Shown here: positions 6,476 through 7,302 of the stretch, piece after piece | Numbering within the stretch: the first letter of the stretch is position 1 | Layout: every line of letters starts with the position of its first letter | DNA from: a bacterium | Lineage (GTDB): Bacteria > DRYD01 > JALUEN01 | Assembly: GCA_027052755.1 (NCBI GenBank) | Contig: JALUEN010000256.1 | Span: 1 to 7,302 of the forward strand | Reading direction: 5' to 3' | Length of the DNA stretch: 7,302 bases | The notes under the pieces: generated by a model | The model's input: the letters and a program-made list of their open reading frames with translations, nothing else | Told to the model about the DNA's origin: nothing | Database searches by the model: none | Position numbers and translations under genes: made by a program

Positions 6476-6820
6476 TTAATATGCCAGCGCTAAACAGATT
6501 ATCCTAGCACTTGGGTATATCTCCTTTAGGGCTCTAGATGCTGAGTTTAGAGTAGCTCCTGTTGTTACCACATCATCTACGATTAAGATATGGCTTGGTG
6601 GAGGATAAATAGCTACTCCCCTGAAGGCTCCTCTAACATTTTTCAAGCGTTTAGGAAGTGGCAGGACCGCTTGTTTCTCCGTTAGCTTATTCTTTAGTAA
6701 TAAACTTGAGAGGATAACCCGATTTAATGGTTTAAGGGCTCTGTGAACTGCTCTTGATAACTCTAAACTTAGGTTTAACCTACGCTCTGAGGGGTGCTGG
6801 GGTATATAGGTTACGTGCAC
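6476..6820 (-). CDS. ComF-like phosphoribosyltransferase, N-terminally truncated
   Basis: ComF-family proteins carry a type I phosphoribosyltransferase domain and are linked to DNA uptake in competent bacteria. The PRPP-binding loop ILIVDDVVTTGATL is at residues 78-91, with Asp82 and Asp83. The family blocks IPQHPSERRLN (6-16, the usual 'VPxHPxRxxxRGFN'), KQAVLPLPKRLKNVRGAF (49-66) and the final ALAY are present. ComF proteins are normally about 200-240 residues; this one has 114 and lacks the zinc-finger region and the first part of the fold. The start used is GTG at 6820. The same frame stays open upstream to a TAA at 6881-6883 without a usable start, and the first residues there (LINAKEV) could still be ComF. 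The gene is therefore probably broken near 6836-6850. It converges on the PUA-like gene with 2 nt between stops. Confidence 0.7.
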   Translation of the reverse strand: MHVTYIPQHPSERRLNLSLELSRAVHRALKPLNRVILSSLLLKNKLTEKQAVLPLPKRLKNVRGAFRGVAIYPPPSHILIVDDVVTTGATLNSASRALKEIYPSARIICLALAY

Positions 6821-6835
6821 TTCTTTAGCGTTGAT

Positions 6836-6850
6836 TAACTTATCTCTCTG
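6836..6850. other. Probable breakpoint between two unrelated gene fragments
   Basis: Leftward lies a ComF gene missing its N-terminal half. Rightward lies a long open plus-strand frame that begins right after a TAA at 6836-6838 and has no start codon or ribosome binding site. By rough count base composition shifts from about 45% GC in the body of the window to about 35% just to the right. Two broken genes meeting at one point suggest a deletion or inversion endpoint, an insertion edge or a chimeric assembly. I see no inverted repeats or target duplication that would name a mobile element. Confidence 0.45.
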
Positions 6851-7302
6851 GATAGCAAAATAGAGGAGATCAGAACTGCCTTAAATACACTAAAAAACAT
6901 CTCTTCCAACACAACATCAATTGAAGAAGTTGTTGAAGAACATCTTGAGAATATCAATACTTTCACGGAGGAAGGATATAATCTGACGAATAACATCCTT
7001 ATGGCTTTGAGGTCGTACATAAAAATGGAGGAATACACGACTATATGCAATGAACTGAGGTTTTTCTATGACCTCAATGGGGTTTTAAAAATAATAAACA
7101 TGACAAGGGATAGAATTGTATGGTGGATTCTAAATCCAAATGAAGAGCTTGAGATGGAGATTTCAAAACGCTTTGAAGAGATAAAAAGGAGAATCAGCAC
7201 TCAGGTAAAGCCAGTGAGAGTTAGTGTAATTACACAGGATCCCTCAGACAACAGGATATGGCATATGCTACAGAATGATTGGAGCACACTTGGACCCATC
7301 GG
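6839..7302 (+). CDS. Partial unknown protein, 5' end missing and cut by the window edge
   Basis: The frame stays open for 154 codons from 6839 to the right edge and reads like real protein. It starts with a polar, helical, coiled-coil-like stretch (DSKIEEIRTALNTLKN...), continues with alternating hydrophobic and charged helices, including WWILNPNEELEMEISKRF, and ends in a more compact part (RVSVITQDPSDNR). A TAA at 6836-6838 blocks extension to the left. No ATG occurs until 7001 and no GTG or TTG in frame before it. Neither the ATG at 7001 nor that at 7025 has a ribosome binding site. The true 5' end is therefore probably missing. Six of seven lysines use AAA, and the DNA is AT-richer than the rest. 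I recognise no family and assign no function. Confidence 0.5.

Noticed and set aside
6835..7050. Minus-strand open frame of 71 codons
   Set aside because: The opposite strand is open over the same span and on to the window edge, with more protein-like composition, so this is probably its shadow.

Overview
The window reads as a bacterial chromosome segment, probably from a thermophile. Bacterial identity rests on a TruB-type (not Cbf5-type) pseudouridine synthase, an FtsA-type division ATPase, a ComF-type phosphoribosyltransferase, a tRNA-Pro with the bacterial C1:G72 pair, and Shine-Dalgarno sites before most genes. Arginine is written mostly with AGA/AGG and isoleucine often with ATA, as in many thermophilic lineages such as Thermotogota-like bacteria or candidate phyla. 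I cannot name the taxon.

Layout. A minus-strand ftsA-like gene (21-950) ends about 100 residues short of the family. A divergent spacer (951-1099) leads into tRNA-Pro(UGG) (1100-1174), followed after 27 nt by a tight plus-strand cluster: a DHH/DHHA1 phosphoesterase (NrnA type), truB, and a sugar-1-phosphate nucleotidyltransferase. A 105-nt gap precedes a second plus-strand pair: a 620-residue, extremely acidic protein ending in a Roadblock/LC7-like domain, and a 173-residue protein that resembles the pre-PUA/PUA tail of NOL1/NOP2/RsmF RNA methyltransferases without the catalytic part. A minus-strand ComF-like gene converges on it with 2 nt between stop codons. Beyond about 6840 an AT-richer plus-strand reading frame without a recognisable start runs off the right edge.

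How the genes fit together. DHH phosphoesterase next to truB is a familiar bacterial arrangement linked to RNA turnover and tRNA modification, and here a tRNA gene lies directly upstream. The PUA-like protein adds another RNA-binding candidate. The Roadblock protein suggests a GTPase-linked or scaffold role, but no GTPase is visible. The most unusual points are the acidic Roadblock protein, the stand-alone PUA-like protein with a hairpin over its start codon, and the apparent breakpoint near 6836-6850. There the ComF gene loses its N-terminal half and the tail reading frame loses its start, which suggests a rearrangement, an insertion or an assembly junction.
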